A stretch of DNA of 64,000 nucleotides from positions 5,098,501 to 5,162,500 of the forward strand of contig NZ_CP053746.1 of NCBI RefSeq assembly GCF_013201545.1, in the 5' to 3' direction. Both the position numbers and the translations under genes were made by a program. Of the stretch, positions 47,646 to 56,177 are shown one piece after another (position 1 is the stretch's first letter; each line of letters starts with the position of its first letter). Origin of the DNA: Pseudomonas graminis (GTDB lineage: Bacteria; Pseudomonadota; Gammaproteobacteria; Pseudomonadales; Pseudomonadaceae). The notes under the pieces were generated by a model. The model was not told the DNA's origin, ran no database searches, and worked only from the letters and a program-made list of their open reading frames with translations.

Positions 47646-49574
47646 ATGCGCAGTCGTTTCTTCAGCCTTTTGTCCTGCCTGCTTCTGTCGGCCACCGCTG
47701 CCCAATCCGTCCAAGCGGTCGATCTCACCACCCAGCGTCAGTATTACGATGAAGCCAAACGGGCTTTGGCCAAGGGCGACAGTGGCCCTTATCGCACCTA
47801 TGCCGCCGCGTTGGCGGACTATCCCCTCGAACCCTACCTGGCCTACGACGAACTCACCGCACGCCTGAACAGCGCGAGTGACGAGGAAGTCGAGAAGTTC
47901 TTCGCCGAGCATGGCGACCTGCCGCAAGCCAACTACATGAAGCTGCGCTGGCTACGATTGCTCGCCTCGCGCGGTGACTGGCAGCCCTTCGTCAAGTATT
48001 ACGACCCCAAGCTGAATTTCGTCGAGCTCGACTGTTTGTATGGCTCGTACCAGCTCAGCCACAATCAGCGCTCGGAAGGCTATGCCAACGCCGAGAAGAC
48101 CTGGATGACCGGCAAAACGCTGCCGGCGGCCTGCGATACGTTCTTCACTCAGTGGGCCGTCGAAGGTCAGTTGACCGAGCAGAAACGCTGGCAGCGTGCC
48201 AAGCTCGCCGCGCAAGGGCGCAACTATGCGCTGGCCACTCAACTGGTCAACAGCATGACCACCCTCGCCCCCCAGGGTCGTTTGCTGATCGCCGTGGCGC
48301 AGAAGCCCGAAATGGTCAACAACCAGGGCCAGTTCATGCCGGCCGACGAGGCGATGTCCGATGTGGTCGGGCTGGGCCTGCGTCGTCTGGCCAAGCAGGA
48401 CCCGCAGCGGGCCATGGAACTGCTCGACAGTTACGCGCCGGTGCTGCATTTCTCCCATGAAGAACAGGTGCAGATCGCCAAGGAAATCGGCCTGACCCTC
48501 GCCCGCAGTTACGACGGCCGTGCCCTTGAGGTCATGACCAAGTACGACCCGGACCTGCGCGACAACACCGTTACCGAATGGCGCCTGCGCCTATTGCTGC
48601 GACTGGGCCGCTGGAGTGACGCGTACGAGCTGACCCGCCGCCTGCCCCAGGACCTCGCGACCACGAATCGCTGGCGTTACTGGCAGGCCCGTTCCCTGGA
48701 ACTGGCCCAGCCCAACAGCCCGCTGCTGCCGGGGCTGTACAAGGCAGTCGCGAAGGAGCGTGATTTCTACGGCTTCCTCGCCGCCGACCGCACCCAGACG
48801 CCGTACATGCTCAACAACAAGCCGCTGGCGATGAGTCAGGCGCTCATGACCAAGGTGCGCAACACGCCAGGCGTGCGCCGCGCGCTGGAGTTTTATGATC
48901 GCGGTCAGATCGTCGACGGTCGCCGCGAGTGGTACCACGTCACCCGTCGCTTCAGCCGCGACGAAATGGTTGCCCAGGCCAAACTGGCGTACGACATGCA
49001 CTGGTACTTCCCGGCCATTCGCACCATCAGTCAGGCGCAGTACTGGGATGACCTCGACATCCGCTTCCCGATGGCCCACCGCGACACGCTGGTGCGTGAA
49101 GCGCAGGTTCGCGGGCTGCACTCAAGCTGGGTGTTTGCGATCACCCGTCAGGAAAGCGCGTTCATGGACGACGCCCGCTCCGGCGTCGGTGCTGCAGGCT
49201 TGATGCAACTGATGCCTGCGACCGCCAAAGAGACCGCGCGCAAATTCAGCATCCCGCTGGCCTCACCGGCGCAGGTGCTCGATCCGGACAAGAACATCCA
49301 GCTCGGCGCGGCGTATCTGAGTCAGGTCCACGCTCAGTTCAATGGCAACCGGGTGCTGGCTTCGGCCGCGTATAACGCAGGTCCTGGACGCGTGCGGCAG
49401 TGGCTGAGGGGCGCCAATCACCTGGCCTTCGACGTCTGGGTCGAGAGCATTCCGTTCGACGAAACCCGCCAGTATGTGCAGAACGTGCTGTCGTATGCCG
49501 TGATCTACGGCCAGAAGCTCAATTCACCGCAGCCGCTGGTGGACTGGCATGAACGGTTTTTTGATGATTTATGA
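47646..49574 (+). CDS. slt: Soluble lytic murein transglycosylase Slt
   Basis: A 642-residue periplasmic enzyme that cleaves peptidoglycan with formation of 1,6-anhydromuramic ends. The signal peptide ends near QSVQA. A long superhelical U/L domain (residues about 25-450) is followed by the SLT domain with catalytic Glu-503 (ITRQESAF), GAAGLMQLMPATAKETA and AYNAGPGRVRQWL. Length fits E. coli Slt70 and P. aeruginosa Slt. ATG 47646 is preferred over ATG 47625 because the signal begins there. Its products feed NagZ-dependent recycling. Confidence 0.95.
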   Translation: MRSRFFSLLSCLLLSATAAQSVQAVDLTTQRQYYDEAKRALAKGDSGPYRTYAAALADYPLEPYLAYDELTARLNSASDEEVEKFFAEHGDLPQANYMKLRWLRLLASRGDWQPFVKYYDPKLNFVELDCLYGSYQLSHNQRSEGYANAEKTWMTGKTLPAACDTFFTQWAVEGQLTEQKRWQRAKLAAQGRNYALATQLVNSMTTLAPQGRLLIAVAQKPEMVNNQGQFMPADEAMSDVVGLGLRRLAKQDPQRAMELLDSYAPVLHFSHEEQVQIAKEIGLTLARSYDGRALEVMTKYDPDLRDNTVTEWRLRLLLRLGRWSDAYELTRRLPQDLATTNRWRYWQARSLELAQPNSPLLPGLYKAVAKERDFYGFLAADRTQTPYMLNNKPLAMSQALMTKVRNTPGVRRALEFYDRGQIVDGRREWYHVTRRFSRDEMVAQAKLAYDMHWYFPAIRTISQAQYWDDLDIRFPMAHRDTLVREAQVRGLHSSWVFAITRQESAFMDDARSGVGAAGLMQLMPATAKETARKFSIPLASPAQVLDPDKNIQLGAAYLSQVHAQFNGNRVLASAAYNAGPGRVRQWLRGANHLAFDVWVESIPFDETRQYVQNVLSYAVIYGQKLNSPQPLVDWHERFFDDL

Positions 49575-49586
49575 GGCTGCGCGGTC

Positions 49587-49611
49587 GTAGGACCGGCTTT
49601 AGGCGGGTAGG
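49587..49611. repeat. Degenerate REP element
   Basis: GTAGGACCGGCTTTAGGCGGGTAGG is a REP with two mismatches in the 3' arm, located between the convergent slt and MOSC genes. Confidence 0.7.
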
Positions 49612-49629
49612 CGTATGGCAGGAACTCGA

Positions 49630-50436
49630 CTACTCCAGCACTTCAACCTCCATCCCCACCTCGACAACCCCCGGCCCGTCGCTCACCAGATTCTGGCCGA
49701 ACCAGATATCCCCTTCCCGCTCGCGATAGGTCTTGAGCGTCGTCATCGGTTCGCGATCCGCGCTGCGCTCACCGGTTGCCGGGTCGATTGTCGTCATAAT
49801 GCAGCGCGAGCAGGGCTTCAACACCCGCAGTTCAACCCCGCCAATCCGAATCCGCTTCCAGCCATCCTCCGCAAACGCTTCGGCGCCGGTCACCACCAGG
49901 TTGGGGCGAAACCGTAGCATCTCCAGAGGGCGCCCGACCTTGCCCGACAGGTCATCCAGGGACGACTGCCCGATCAACAACAGCGGAAAACCGTCAGCAA
50001 ACCCGACCCTGTCTTCACTCGCCCCATAGCCGGAAGGCAACCAGCGAGCGCGCTCTTTCGGCACATGCACCAGCCGCGTCGGCTTGCCCACCAGGGCGCT
50101 GACCCACCGCGCCGCTTCCTCGCCCGCGTCCGGCACCCGAAACGTGTCGCGCCAGATCGTGATGCCGCGCAGATTGGCTTCTTCATCGACCGGCACCGGC
50201 ACATCCAGACTGCCCAGACCCGGGGCCGACAGCGTTACGCCATCGCCCTTCCACAGCACCGACAGCTGCGACATCTGCGGCAGCGCACGCTGGCTGTAAA
50301 AGCGCCCGCTGGCTTCATCCACCAGCATCCAGCGACGATCGCCACTCATGCCCAACTCATCGAAACGGGCCTGCTGCAACGACTCGCCCATGCAGGATTT
50401 GAGGGGGTATCGATACAGTGCGCTGAGACGAAACAT
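49630..50436 (-). CDS. MOSC-domain protein, YcbX-like
   Basis: A 268-residue protein with an N-terminal MOSC_N beta-barrel (LYRYPLKSCMGESL, GDRRWMLVD) and a C-terminal MOSC domain. The Cys expected to ligate the molybdenum cofactor lies in ELRVLKPCSRCIMTTIDPATGE (about residues 205-220). Family members such as YcbX and mARC reduce N-hydroxylated compounds. No 2Fe-2S ferredoxin tail is present (E. coli YcbX has one), so a separate electron donor is needed. Confidence 0.9.
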   Translation of the reverse strand: MFRLSALYRYPLKSCMGESLQQARFDELGMSGDRRWMLVDEASGRFYSQRALPQMSQLSVLWKGDGVTLSAPGLGSLDVPVPVDEEANLRGITIWRDTFRVPDAGEEAARWVSALVGKPTRLVHVPKERARWLPSGYGASEDRVGFADGFPLLLIGQSSLDDLSGKVGRPLEMLRFRPNLVVTGAEAFAEDGWKRIRIGGVELRVLKPCSRCIMTTIDPATGERSADREPMTTLKTYREREGDIWFGQNLVSDGPGVVEVGMEVEVLE

Positions 50437-50508
50437 GTACGCGTCCTTATGCCAGAGCGGAAAGCCACCACTCTATACGAGACGCCAGGAAACCAAGCGA
50501 TACAGATG

Positions 50509-50541
50509 CAAAAAAGCCCCTCCATACAGCAAGGGGCTTGA
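50509..50541 (-). terminator. Intrinsic terminator after cheV
   Basis: On the minus strand AAGCCCCT and AGGGGCTT form an 8-bp stem followed by TTTTTTG. It ends the cheV transcript 15 bases beyond the stop. Confidence 0.88.
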
Positions 50542-50553
50542 AACAGTACCGGA

Positions 50554-51480
50554 TCAGTTATCGAGCATGAGCCGCTCGCGGACCACGTCGACCAGCTTGT
50601 CCGGCTGGAACTTGGAGAGGAAGTTGTCGCACCCGACCTTCTTGACCATGGACTCGTTAAAGCTGCCGGACAACGAGGTGTGCAGCACGACGTAAAGACC
50701 GCGCAGACGAGGGTCGTTACGGATTTCCGTGGTAAGGCGGTAGCCGTCCATTTCCGGCATCTCGGCGTCGGTGAAGACCATCAGCAGTTTGTCTGTCATG
50801 ACCTCGCCGGTGTCTGCCCAGCCCTTGAGCATGTTCAGGGCTTTCAGCCCGTCACGGGCGACGTGCATCTTCACGCCGAGCTGACCCAGGGTGTCGCGCA
50901 ACTGCGAAAGCGCCACGTTGGAATCGTCCACCAGCAGCACTTCGCGGCCGATGGCCCGGGCGAGGACCGGATCGTCCAGCTTGTCGCGGGAGACCTTGGC
51001 GCTGTACGGCACGATTTCGGCGAGGACCTTCTCCACGTCGATGATCTCCACCAACTGGTCATCGACCTTGCTGATGGCGGTCAGGTAGTGCTGCCGCCCG
51101 GCGCTGGTCGGCGGCGGCAGGATCGCCTCCCAGTTCATGTTGACGATGCGGTCGACGCCGCCCACCAGGAACGCCTGAACCGAGCGGTTGTATTCGGTGA
51201 CGATGATCGTGCTCGAAGGCCCCGGCACCAGCGGACGCATGCCGATGGCCTGGGACAGGTCGATCACCGGCAGGGTCTGGCCGCGCAGGTTGACCACGCC
51301 GCAGACGAACGGATGACGCTGGGGCATCAGCGTGAGCTTGGGCAGCTGCAGGACTTCCTGAACCTTGAATACGTTGATCGCGAACAACTGTCGGCCAGCC
51401 AGGCGGAACATAAGGATTTCCAGGCGGTTCTCACCTACCAGCTGTGTACGTTGGTCTACTGTGTCGAGAATGCCAGCCAT
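50554..51480 (-). CDS. cheV: Chemotaxis coupling protein CheV
   Basis: A 308-residue fusion of a CheW domain (residues about 15-160: EILMFRLAGRQLFAINVFKVQEVLQ, NLRGQTLPVIDLS) with a response-regulator receiver (residues about 175-305: EVLLVDDSNVALSQL, phospho-acceptor Asp in MVFTDAEMPEMDGYRL, switch Lys in VKKVGCDNFLSKF-like). CheV couples receptors to CheA and may act as phosphate sink or adapter. No other chemotaxis gene is near. A divergent unknown gene with a weak Hpt-like look begins 243 bases upstream. Confidence 0.95.
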   Translation of the reverse strand: MAGILDTVDQRTQLVGENRLEILMFRLAGRQLFAINVFKVQEVLQLPKLTLMPQRHPFVCGVVNLRGQTLPVIDLSQAIGMRPLVPGPSSTIIVTEYNRSVQAFLVGGVDRIVNMNWEAILPPPTSAGRQHYLTAISKVDDQLVEIIDVEKVLAEIVPYSAKVSRDKLDDPVLARAIGREVLLVDDSNVALSQLRDTLGQLGVKMHVARDGLKALNMLKGWADTGEVMTDKLLMVFTDAEMPEMDGYRLTTEIRNDPRLRGLYVVLHTSLSGSFNESMVKKVGCDNFLSKFQPDKLVDVVRERLMLDN

Positions 51481-51723
51481 CTGTTGCTCCTGGAGCAGGG
51501 TTCAAGTAAGTCCGCCTACCCTGTATCGGCAGCGCCGTGGCAGACCTTAATCGGGATAACGGCGCAGATGAACGTTTCACCCGTTCCGCCGATCAGCGTC
51601 CTCTGCCCCCCATTCGCAACAATCAGAAATGGCCTACAGACTTTCAAGTGCGCTCAACATTAACTTTGGGCCACTCGCCCCCACGCGACCCGACATCTCA
51701 TTGAGAGAAGGTGGAGATTGCAC

Positions 51724-52200
51724 ATGCTGAATGGCCACGAATGGCAGCAGTTGCACGCAGCATTTCTCAGCAACAGCCAGACACTGATGTGCCGCGCCGA
51801 CGAATGCCTCAGTCATCTGGAATTGATCAGTGATGATCGTGACGCGATGGAATGCCTGCTCTCCACATTGCAACACCTCGCCCGTGAGGCCCACACCCAC
51901 GGCATTGCAACTGTTTGCGGGTTCGCCCGGCAACTGCATGACCTTCTTGACTCCGCCACCGCCGCCCGACAATTGCCGCCCAAGGCACTGCCCGCTCTTA
52001 AACGCTGCTTCGTGTTGATGTCATGGCAACTGGAACTCATTGATCCGCGGAGTGGTTCGCTGACGCTGGACGAAAGCGAAGAGCGCGACCTGCTGAACGC
52101 CTTCGCTTGCCAGTGCGGGCTCGGCGCCCGGAAAGAAAACCGGGGCATCACGCCGAGCTGGCAGGTCAACCCTGAGCAGTGCGACGTGCCCCTGACTTGA
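51724..52200 (+). CDS. Helical protein of unknown function, weakly Hpt-like
   Basis: A 158-residue, all-helical, cysteine-containing protein. The central part (LLSTLQHLAREAHTHGIATVCGFARQLHDLLDSATA, residues about 45-80) has the spacing of a histidine-phosphotransfer helix pair but lacks the usual HxLKG core, so the resemblance is weak. GTGGAGATT precedes ATG 51724. It is divergent from cheV and may belong to the same signalling context. No signal or membrane segment is present. The function is unknown. Confidence 0.65.
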   Translation: MLNGHEWQQLHAAFLSNSQTLMCRADECLSHLELISDDRDAMECLLSTLQHLAREAHTHGIATVCGFARQLHDLLDSATAARQLPPKALPALKRCFVLMSWQLELIDPRSGSLTLDESEERDLLNAFACQCGLGARKENRGITPSWQVNPEQCDVPLT

Positions 52201-52251
52201 TGTGCCGAGCGGAGCGAAGCGCATTCAGCTCCGGGCAATGCTTGCGGGGGA

Positions 52252-53160
52252 TCAGGCGATGTGCCGCGTCTGCCCCAGCAACGGCGAATGCGATGGCAAG
52301 TGCACGCGCAGCGCCCCTGCTCGGGCTTCGAAACGGGTGGCCTCCCCGCTCAGAGGTTCGCCGTCGAGGTTGATGGTCAGCCCCTGCGCCGATTTGAGTT
52401 CGACCCACGGCAACCGTGCGCGGACGAACATATTGTCCAGACCAAGCCCGCCTTCGAGCAGACTCCTAAGGGTGCTCACCACTTCCTGGGGCGCTGGCAA
52501 GATGCTGATGTCCAGCAGACCGTCGTCGGCCAGGGCTTCGGGGCACAACGGATGCCCCCCGCCAGCTTGACGGCCGTTGCCGATGCCCAGCGCCAGCATC
52601 TCGCCCTTCCAGTGAAAATTCGGGCCGTTGAATTCACCGTATGCGGCTTTCAACTCGCTGAAGCGTGTGAGACCGGTGAACAGATACGCCGCACCGCCGA
52701 GGATCTTCTTCAAGTCTTCAGAAGTATTGGCGGTGACCTGACTGCCAAACCCGCCGGTCGCCATGTTGAGGAACATCTGGCCGCCCACCGCCCCCATATC
52801 GACGGCGCGCGCCGGTACGTCCAGCAGGTCAAGGGCCTGGTCGGGTTCCAGCGGCACCCCTGCGGAACGGGCAAAATCGTTGGCCGTCCCCAGGGGCATG
52901 ATCACCAGGCTGGCGTCAACTTCAGACAGCGCCAACGCCTCGGCGACATCCCGCAGGGTGCCGTCGCCACCGCCGGCGATGATCTGCCGATGACCGGCCT
53001 CCAGACCCTCGCGCACCAGGCGCTGGGCATCCCCTGCTTCCCAGGTCACGCGAACGTCCAGTTCCCAGCCGTGTTTGCGCTTGCGCTCCACTGCCTCGCG
53101 GACATCCTCATTGAGCGCCTGCTTGCCGTGAAGAATCAGTAATGCCCTGCGCGCTGTCAT
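52252..53160 (-). CDS. YegS-type lipid kinase
   Basis: A 302-residue member of the diacylglycerol-kinase-like family. The nucleotide site is IIAGGGDGTLRDVAEAL (about residues 60-76), followed by MPLGTANDFAR. The C-terminal beta-sandwich contains LALGIGNGRQAGGG and DDGLLDISILP. YegS of E. coli phosphorylates phosphatidylglycerol in vitro. ATG 53160 follows AAGGAAGGG and matches the family start; upstream in-frame sequence is not used. It lies in the PA3023 position of the core block. Confidence 0.93.
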   Translation of the reverse strand: MTARRALLILHGKQALNEDVREAVERKRKHGWELDVRVTWEAGDAQRLVREGLEAGHRQIIAGGGDGTLRDVAEALALSEVDASLVIMPLGTANDFARSAGVPLEPDQALDLLDVPARAVDMGAVGGQMFLNMATGGFGSQVTANTSEDLKKILGGAAYLFTGLTRFSELKAAYGEFNGPNFHWKGEMLALGIGNGRQAGGGHPLCPEALADDGLLDISILPAPQEVVSTLRSLLEGGLGLDNMFVRARLPWVELKSAQGLTINLDGEPLSGEATRFEARAGALRVHLPSHSPLLGQTRHIA

Positions 53161-53615
53161 ATCCCTTCCTTTTGCGTGTTCGAATTGATGCGTGATGTGT
53201 TGACCGCGCGCGCTGCGAAAAAAGCCCGTCGGAGGAAAATCTTTTAAACCAACGTCTTTGGATTGAGATCTCGCCAAACTCCATCCCTGGAAGGCATTGG
53301 ACGGGGTGTGATGGCAGCCGGTGATGGCAAAAAGCCTTGAGCGGCGAGGACTTACGTGTGCGGTCCTTGCCGGCACGCGACATTCATCTTCGTCCATGCC
53401 CATGAGGTTGCCGCCATGCGTGCCGTAATTAGGGGACGAGAGGCGTTACTTCTGCGTTACAGCCTCTTGAAAACCACGGGCGGAAAGCGCTTAATCGACA
53501 AATAATTGGCTAATTTGCACAGGACTCTCATAAAAGTCAGTAAATTGACTTTCAATGTGATCGCCTGGATTGCGGCCCTGTCATTAATTCACGGATCGAA
53601 AAGGCGAAAACCCAC
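53161..53615. other. Intergenic region before the mannose-1-phosphate guanylyltransferase gene
   Basis: About 455 bases. The 3' part (53490-53580) is AT-rich (for example AAATAATTGGCTAATTTGCA, TAAAAGTCAGTAAATTGAC) and probably holds the promoter of the gene at 53616. No repeat, terminator or supported small gene was found. Confidence 0.4.
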
Positions 53616-55067
53616 ATGCAACTTATTCCCTGCATTATTGCTGGCGGCGCCGGCACCCGGCTGTGGCCTGTTTCACGGGAGGCGATGCCCAAACCCTTCA
53701 TGCGCTTGCCGGACGGCGAAAGCCTGCTGCAAAAGACGTTCAACCGCGCCAGCCAGCTGGACGGTGTCGAAAGCGTGCTCACCGTCACCAACCGGGACGT
53801 GTATTTCCGCACCGTGGATGACTACCGGCTGCTGAATAAACGACAGCGTTCGCTGGAGTTTCTGCTCGAACCGTTCGGCCGCAACACGGCCCCTGCCATC
53901 GCGGCCGCAGCGCTGCATGTACAGGCGCGCTACGGCGATGACGCGCAGCTGTTGATTCTGCCGGCGGATCAATTGATCACTGACGTTGCCGCCTTCGAGA
54001 CCGCCGTGCAGAGCGCACGCAAGCTGGCCGACCAGGGCTGGCTGGTGACGTTCGGGCTGGTTCCCTCCCGCGCCGAAACCGGCTTTGGCTACATCGAGAA
54101 AGGCCAGGCCCTCAGCAGCGAGGCCTATCAGGTGGCGCGTTTCGTCGAGAAACCCGATGCTGTCACCGCCCAGAACTATGTCGAGGGTGGGCTGCATTTG
54201 TGGAACGCCGGCATGTTCTGCATGCGCGTCGATGTGCTGCTGGCCGAACTGGAAAGTCACGCACCGGCGCTTCTGGCCGCGGTGCGCCAATGCCTGGCGC
54301 AGTGCACCAGCAAGGAAGGCCGCAACGAACTGCAGATCGAGCTGGACAGCACGAGCTTCGCCCTGGCGCCGGACATTTCCATCGATTACGCGTTGATGGA
54401 GCGTTCGCAGAAGGTCGCGGTGGTGCCGTGCGAGATGGGCTGGAGCGACATCGGTTCGTGGCAGGCCATTCGCGAGCTGAGTGCGGCCGATGAAAATGGC
54501 AACCGATGCAACGGCGAGGTGGTGTTGCACGACGTGACCAACTGCTACATCGACTCGAAGAAGCGACTGGTGGGTGCGGTGGGTCTGGACAACCTGATCA
54601 TCATCGACACCCCGGACGCTTTGTTGATCGCCGATGCAAATCGCAGTCAGGAAGTGAAGGTCATCGCCCAGGAGCTCAAACGTCAGGGCCATCCGGCGTA
54701 CCTGCTGCACAACACCGTGACCAGACCGTGGGGCACTTACACGGTGCTGGAGGAAGGCAAGCGCTTCAAGATCAAGCGCATCGTGGTGAAACCGCAGGCG
54801 TCTTTGTCGCTGCAGATGCATCACCACCGCAGCGAGCACTGGATTGTGGTCAGCGGCATGGCTCGGGTCACCAACGGGGAAGACGAGTTTATGCTCGACA
54901 CCAATGAATCGACGTTCATAAAACCGGGGCATACCCATCGGCTGGTCAACCCGGGGGTGATTGATCTGGTGATGATCGAGGTGCAGAGCGGGGAGTATCT
55001 GGGAGAAGACGACATCGTGCGGTTTACCGATGTTTATGGGCGGGTGCCTGAAGCAGCCAAGATTTAG
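53616..55067 (+). CDS. Mannose-1-phosphate guanylyltransferase / mannose-6-phosphate isomerase
   Basis: A 483-residue bifunctional type II enzyme of the AlgA/PslB/WbpW family that makes GDP-mannose. The N-terminal nucleotidyltransferase begins IPCIIAGGAGTRLWPVSREAMPKPF, with FVEKPD and WNAGMF further on. The C-terminal cupin isomerase has the zinc site SLSLQMHHHRSEHWIVVSG (about residues 392-410). It supplies GDP-mannose for an exopolysaccharide or lipopolysaccharide, but no glycosyltransferase or polymerase gene is near, so the product cannot be named. It ends at a strong terminator. Confidence 0.93.
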   Translation: MQLIPCIIAGGAGTRLWPVSREAMPKPFMRLPDGESLLQKTFNRASQLDGVESVLTVTNRDVYFRTVDDYRLLNKRQRSLEFLLEPFGRNTAPAIAAAALHVQARYGDDAQLLILPADQLITDVAAFETAVQSARKLADQGWLVTFGLVPSRAETGFGYIEKGQALSSEAYQVARFVEKPDAVTAQNYVEGGLHLWNAGMFCMRVDVLLAELESHAPALLAAVRQCLAQCTSKEGRNELQIELDSTSFALAPDISIDYALMERSQKVAVVPCEMGWSDIGSWQAIRELSAADENGNRCNGEVVLHDVTNCYIDSKKRLVGAVGLDNLIIIDTPDALLIADANRSQEVKVIAQELKRQGHPAYLLHNTVTRPWGTYTVLEEGKRFKIKRIVVKPQASLSLQMHHHRSEHWIVVSGMARVTNGEDEFMLDTNESTFIKPGHTHRLVNPGVIDLVMIEVQSGEYLGEDDIVRFTDVYGRVPEAAKI

Positions 55068-55115
55068 GCGTTTCGCAGGTCCACCGCTAGCCCCCCGGTG
55101 TTGCGTACGAAGGTC

Positions 55116-55160
55116 AAAATCAAGAGCGTCTGCCTAAGGGCAGACGCTCTTGATTTTTTA
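55116..55160. terminator. Bidirectional terminator between convergent genes
   Basis: AAATCAAGAGCGTCTGCC and GGCAGACGCTCTTGATTT form an 18-bp near-perfect stem with a loop of about four bases, followed by T residues on the plus strand; on the minus strand TTTTGACC follows. It separates the GDP-mannose gene from the LysR gene. Confidence 0.9.
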
Positions 55161-56027
55161 CAGCGCGCCCTTGACGTACTCAACAAACCTGATCACCGCC
55201 GGGGCCTTTTCGTGGCGTCGGTGGATCAGCGACAACGACGAGCTCGGCTGACAATCCTCAATCCGCCGATACACCACATTCGGCAACCGAATGTGATCCA
55301 CCACCGACTCCGGTACCACCGCCACCCCCTGGCCAAGACTCACCAGCGCAATCACCGACACCAGCCCTCCCGGCTGCGGACCCAGTGTCGGCGCGAAACC
55401 GCCATGGGCCGCCACCTCCAGCGTGCCGGAAATCTGCTCAGGAAGAATGAACACCTCGCTCTGCAGGTTCACCGTGTTGATGATCTTCAGCTTGCCCAGC
55501 CACGAACTGTCCGCCAGCGCCAGAACAAAACCCTCGGTCAGCAACGGCACGACGCTGACCGAATCGGGCAGCTGCATGGGCGAGCGGATGAAACCCACGT
55601 CCAGCCGCCCCTCCTCGATCAGCCGCGGCAGCGTCGGCATCAGGTGCTCGTTGATGTTGAATTCAATGTCCGCATAGCGCTGACGAAACTGACTGACGTG
55701 CTGCTGCAACACGCCGGAGAACACCGCCGAGGCGACGTAGCCCAACTCGATCCGGCCGGCCTCGCCACGGCCGGCGCGCTGGACGTTGTACTGCGCGGTC
55801 TCAAACTGGCGCACTGCCAGTTCGGCCTCGATCTGCAACGCGCGTCCCGCTTCCGTCAGCCTCACCTCTCGCTGTTCACGGAGAAACAACCGGGTGCCCA
55901 GCGCGTTTTCCAGGTCCTGGATCTGCCGCGTCAGCGTGGGCGGCGCGATGCCCAGTTGCTCGGCGGCGCGAGTGAAATGCCGATGACGGGCGACGGCCAG
56001 AAAGTAGCGAAAGTGACGGATTTCCAT
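55158..56027 (-). CDS. LysR-family transcriptional regulator
   Basis: A 289-residue LysR-type regulator with N-terminal winged helix (MEIRHFRYFLAVARHRHFTRAAEQLGIAPPTLTRQIQDLENALGTRLF, residues 1-48) and a periplasmic-binding-like effector domain. It is divergent from an EmrB-type MFS gene with a 150-base gap, the usual arrangement for a LysR regulator and its target. The effector is unknown but is probably a substrate of the exporter. Confidence 0.92.
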   Translation of the reverse strand: MEIRHFRYFLAVARHRHFTRAAEQLGIAPPTLTRQIQDLENALGTRLFLREQREVRLTEAGRALQIEAELAVRQFETAQYNVQRAGRGEAGRIELGYVASAVFSGVLQQHVSQFRQRYADIEFNINEHLMPTLPRLIEEGRLDVGFIRSPMQLPDSVSVVPLLTEGFVLALADSSWLGKLKIINTVNLQSEVFILPEQISGTLEVAAHGGFAPTLGPQPGGLVSVIALVSLGQGVAVVPESVVDHIRLPNVVYRRIEDCQPSSSLSLIHRRHEKAPAVIRFVEYVKGAL

Positions 56028-56177
56028 AGAGCGTTACCTGGGAGGTAATCAAAACGAGGGGCGCGGGTAACAGAGCATAGGGCATATCCGCTTACTCTGT
56101 TGCAGCGAAGAACCGCCCTACCCAATGTAGTCACCACCCGTGTTAGCCAGCACCTAACAACCTTCGGAGCCCTATAC

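Noticed and set aside
53505-53525. Sigma-54 promoter (TTGGC...TTGCA) before the GDP-mannose gene
   Set aside because: The GG and GC dinucleotides are about nine bases apart, three fewer than the fixed -24/-12 spacing requires.
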